From assembly GCA_002633005.1 (NCBI GenBank), contig NMRA01000011.1:1771275-1835274 (forward strand): 64,000 nt of DNA. The letters run 5' to 3'. The position numbers were made by a program, and so were the translations under genes. Positions 61,244 through 64,000 of the stretch are shown piece by piece. Origin of the DNA: Phoronis australis. Lineage: Eukaryota > Phoronida > Phoronidae. The notes below the pieces were generated by a model, which was given only the letters and a program-made list of their open reading frames with translations, ran no database searches and was not told the origin of the DNA. How positions within the stretch are numbered: position 1 is the first letter of the stretch; each line of letters starts with the position of its first letter.

Positions 61244-61717
61244 CCCATGTGTAGCTCAAACCCGGCTAAATCTGATTCCCTTACGCTAGGTGGTAACCGT
61301 GCGAACTACGGATTTCAGCTAGTGTGATAATGAATGGAACTTTTTGGCACACGTGGGAATTGAAACATAGGTCTTTCGGTTGTCAGTTCAGCGTTCTCGC
61401 CACTAGAAAGTAAACATTTTGTCAAGAGGAACGACCAATATTGCGGACGTATCTGCAGTATGGATTGTTCATTCATTTAAGCTGCACAGCTAGGAGTACA
61501 GATGCAGGTCTAGGCAATGCACGCATCTATAAAAACCTGAATACACATATTTGGTGACCAACGACATATTTTAGACAAAATACATTGTAGCACGAATAAC
61601 CAAAGAGGGCAATCGTCTGTTGGTTTGCTGATCCCATTACCCTGTTAAAATGTTCGGCTTCAAAAGGGTGTGTGCAAAATATTTGTTGTAATCTGCATAT
61701 AATTATTATGTTTTCAG

Positions 61718-61744
61718 AGAGAAAAGTAGCACCTGCCAAGGAAG
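61718..61744 (+). CDS. 27-nt phase 1-1 microexon A
   Basis: Acceptor TATGTTTTCAG, donor GTAAGA. Phase 1 reads RKVAPAKEG after a split codon. The phase equals that of CARD exon 3, so it probably belongs to the CARD gene. Its paralog lies 912 bp downstream. Confidence 0.6.
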
Positions 61745-62629
61745 GTAAGATTGATGCTCTGTTGATAATTGACAATACCGAAAAACAAAGTAAGTAACAG
61801 ACAAAGGAATCTCATGTACCCCAAAATTCTTGTAAGCTAGGTTAGCCAATGCTTCGTGGTTTAACGGCACGTTTATATCACCATATTCTAAGTTCTGGGA
61901 TACTAATGTATTCCTTCAGTTTAGAAGACGAAAACCGTACATGTATATGTAGGTTACGATAACAATATCTATATATTCAATAATATCTACTAACATGTTA
62001 CAACGAAATTTAATATCAACGCACGGATACATTGAAAGGAAAAATGCACCATTTATGCCAACAAACACATTCGCAAATATATAATTATTTAAAAAGAATA
62101 CTGTTATAATGTATTCTATAGCAGAGTTTTAATTTCTGCTAACGATAAGGACCTGAAAAACAGTCTTTCCACAAAACTTTTCGGGAGCCTCAGTTCTAAC
62201 TTTGTGCATGTATTCGTAACTGGGACAATTGCATCCTTTTTAGTGAACAATTTCGTCGCAACACAAACAACCACATCACGAGACAGTAGAAACATTCTGT
62301 CCATATTTTTCAGAATCTTGTTGCTTGCTTGTTTTTGTGGTACTTATTTTACGTGTAGAAATCGTTCTTTAAGTTTCTAACTGCTCACCATCAACCTTTG
62401 CATCACTTGTCGGCATTATATATGTGCCGTGACGATAATCAACGTCTGCCTGGTGTTCAACTAATGTGAAAACTAATAGTAACAAGACAAAATATTATGC
62501 AACACAAATAAGCAAAGAGAACAATCGTCTGTTGGTTTTTTAATCTCATTATCGTGTTAAAATTTTCAGCTTCTAAAGAGTTTATGCAAAATGTTTGTTG
62601 TAATCTGCATGTAATATTTATGTTTTCAG

Positions 62630-62656
62630 AGAACAAAATAGCTCCTGCCAAGGAAG
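62630..62656 (+). CDS. 27-nt phase 1-1 microexon B
   Basis: Acceptor TATGTTTTCAG, donor GTAAGA. Phase 1 reads NKIAPAKEG. The APAKEG core is identical to microexon A and the intron flanks are shared (for example CAATCGTCTGTTGGTTT and TTGTTGTAATCTGCAT), which shows a tandem duplication of about 0.3 kb or more at 912-bp spacing. Conservation of length, phase and core supports coding use. Confidence 0.62.
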
Positions 62657-62865
62657 GTAAGACTGATAATCTGTTGATAATTGACAACAACTAATAACAA
62701 AGTAAGTAACAGACAAACGAACCTCATTTACGCCAACAATCTTTATAAGCTTCCAAATGGTCAGCCAATGCACCGTGACGCAACCGCACGTTTATATCAT
62801 TATATCATTAGTGTTGAGGTACTTTTGTATTCCTTCAGACTACAAGGCGAAAACTTTATCGGTCG

Positions 62866-63130
62866 ATTTCATAAAGGTGGTTTAAGGTTATAGCTGGTTT
62901 AAACTGGTGTTAGATCATGTTTAAAGAAAATCTGCATTTTATAAAGGTGGTTTAACTTTAAGACCACTTGTCTAGTAAAACCTGGTTTCACTCCTGTTTA
63001 GACCTGGTCTAAATCAGTTTTCAATTCACCAACTAGGTCTATATTCCTTAGACCTGTATTGAGATCTTAAACCAGGTTTAATTTTAGACTTGGCCAGACC
63101 CAGGTTTAATACTGTTAAATATGTTAAACT
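62866..63130. repeat. Repeat rich in AAACCTGGTTT / AGACCTGGTC motifs
   Basis: Many short inverted motifs such as AAACCTGGTTT, AAACCAGGTTT and TTAAACTGG. Similar motifs reappear at 63,843-63,965 (AAACCTGGTTT, TTTAAACCAG, CACCAGGTTT), suggesting two ends of one element or two related copies. Confidence 0.5.
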
Positions 63131-63248
63131 TGCGTGACGTAGGTGCAACCGAATAATGCCGAGGTGTGCGTATACGACGCAGTTTTAAAGCGAGAATGGG
63201 CTATTTTCAATATTCAGTTTGACGACGACAAAAGATCAAACGCAGCCG

Positions 63249-63399
63249 GGGCGGATTTAGGATTTTTAAAGGGGGTGGGGTCAGTCATGGATTTTTTAAA
63301 AGGGAGGACCAAGTCGACAATGTTAAAATCATAGATTTGATATCACTAAAACCGAGGGAAAGGGGGGGCGGACCCTCTGACCCCTTGGATCCGCCTATG
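63249..63399. mobile_element. Short MITE with GGGCGGAT-type ends
   Basis: GGGCGGATTTAGGATTTTTAA at the left faces the inverted ...CCTTGGATCCGCCTATG at the right, with AAGGGGG/CCCTC subterminal runs. It resembles the ends of the transposon at 58,567 but is a different family or a decayed relative. Confidence 0.5.
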
Positions 63400-64000
63400 C
63401 GTAAACCAGTACGCGTTAGAGAGAGTCCTTCGAAATCCTCGGGATACTAGTGATTGAGCAGGGCGTCATAGTCGTAAGCACTACGGGTTTGACTGACGAC
63501 AGCATCTTCTCATTCTTCTGATTGAGTTCCACCTACATTTGTATACTGGTCCCTGATTTAATGTTGCCGGGAAAGGGTCTTGCCCCCTCTTTGGTCACGA
63601 AAATAAAATAAAATAAACAATAAAATGACACGGAATTAAATTAAGGCATTCATCATGTTGCAGCTAATGGTGAGCATGTACTTTAACATTAGAAAAGGTT
63701 GCAGACCTTTTTCGCAAATGTTTGCACTGATTCTACTAGTGTGTGCCATTTTATACCTGCATGATCAAGGTTTCATTGAAGTACTTCAACTCTTTCTTTG
63801 TTGGGTTAAGCCAGATGGACACGATAGGGTGGCTTGGATATTTTAAACCTGGTTTTACTAAAGCCGCCTCCTTGTCTAACGAAAACAGGTTTTCAGAATT
63901 TTAAACCAGATTGGTGAAATGCAAATTAGGTTCAAAATTACACCAGGTTTACATGTAGGAAGACCAGGCAAAAAGTGATAAAGGATATGTCACGGATTTC
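63400..64000. other. No supported gene at the window end
   Basis: A frame at 63,655-63,846 is Leu/Val-rich (LILLVCAILYLHD) but lacks splice support. The stretch after 63,843 holds the AAACCTGGTTT repeat. Confidence 0.4.

Overview
This is eukaryotic DNA, AT-rich and intron-rich, most probably from a marine invertebrate. The reasons are short exons with GT/AG borders spread over kilobases, many MITE-like hairpins, tRNA-derived SINE pieces, a broken non-LTR retrotransposon, a BEL/Pao LTR element, frequent 'acatgtacatgt' motifs and no operon structure. The species cannot be fixed from sequence alone. Long reading frames are rare. The real coding signal is short exons, found here by splice borders, a consistent reading phase and peptide similarity between exons.

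Region 1 (about 383-36,286, + strand): one gene model made almost entirely of small symmetric exons (intron phase 1 on both sides, lengths divisible by three). Seven proline/serine-rich exons of 48-90 nt (383-6103, counting the 75-nt exon at 383) are followed by a tandem array of 14 paralogous microexons of 36-45 nt (7,619-22,624). Each microexon encodes a version of G-R-N-I-S-(A)-Q-Q-V-P-x-P-S-Y-E-G. One decayed copy (about 23,899) and one divergent exon (24,707) close the array. The next exon I can support (35,601) starts in the same phase and encodes two hydrophobic segments, then a short last exon (36,258). The C-P/P-I-P-I-type context resembles TMEM272-like membrane proteins with PY-type N-termini. 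An in-frame TAG splits the membrane exon. The array has a layered history: a four-exon block exists twice about 8.74 kb apart, and inside it a roughly 1.55-kb unit carrying a hairpin MITE has been tandemly amplified and recombined.

Region 2 (about 24.8-35.5 kb, in the long intron before the membrane exon): mobile and repetitive DNA. It holds a MITE, an inverted SINE pair, a 75-bp tandem repeat, a 3.7-kb compound repeat with perfect DR1 nuclear-receptor motifs, and a degenerate THAP domain.

Region 3 (36.3-53.9 kb): no convincing host gene. It holds a minus-strand LINE relic (about 40.1-44.9 kb) split by a deleted BEL/Pao element with 0.46-0.50-kb LTRs, a long palindromic MITE, an inverted partner of a repeat at 5.5-6.0 kb, a tRNA-like SINE head and a 410-450-bp tandem repeat.

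Region 4 (53.9 kb to the end, + strand): the 5' part of a CARD-domain gene. The domain is split over two exons joined in phase 0 (54,258-54,497 and 55,530-55,590), followed by a phase-1 exon (55,724-55,780). Two 27-nt phase 1-1 microexons (61,718 and 62,630), paralogs from a 912-bp tandem duplication, probably belong to the same gene. A 2.68-kb DNA transposon with perfect 16-bp terminal inverted repeats lies between them and carries a TGA-broken minus-strand reading frame. The gene runs on past the window.

The outstanding theme is that both gene models have grown by tandem duplication of tiny symmetric exons, which allows protein length to vary by splicing without changing frame.
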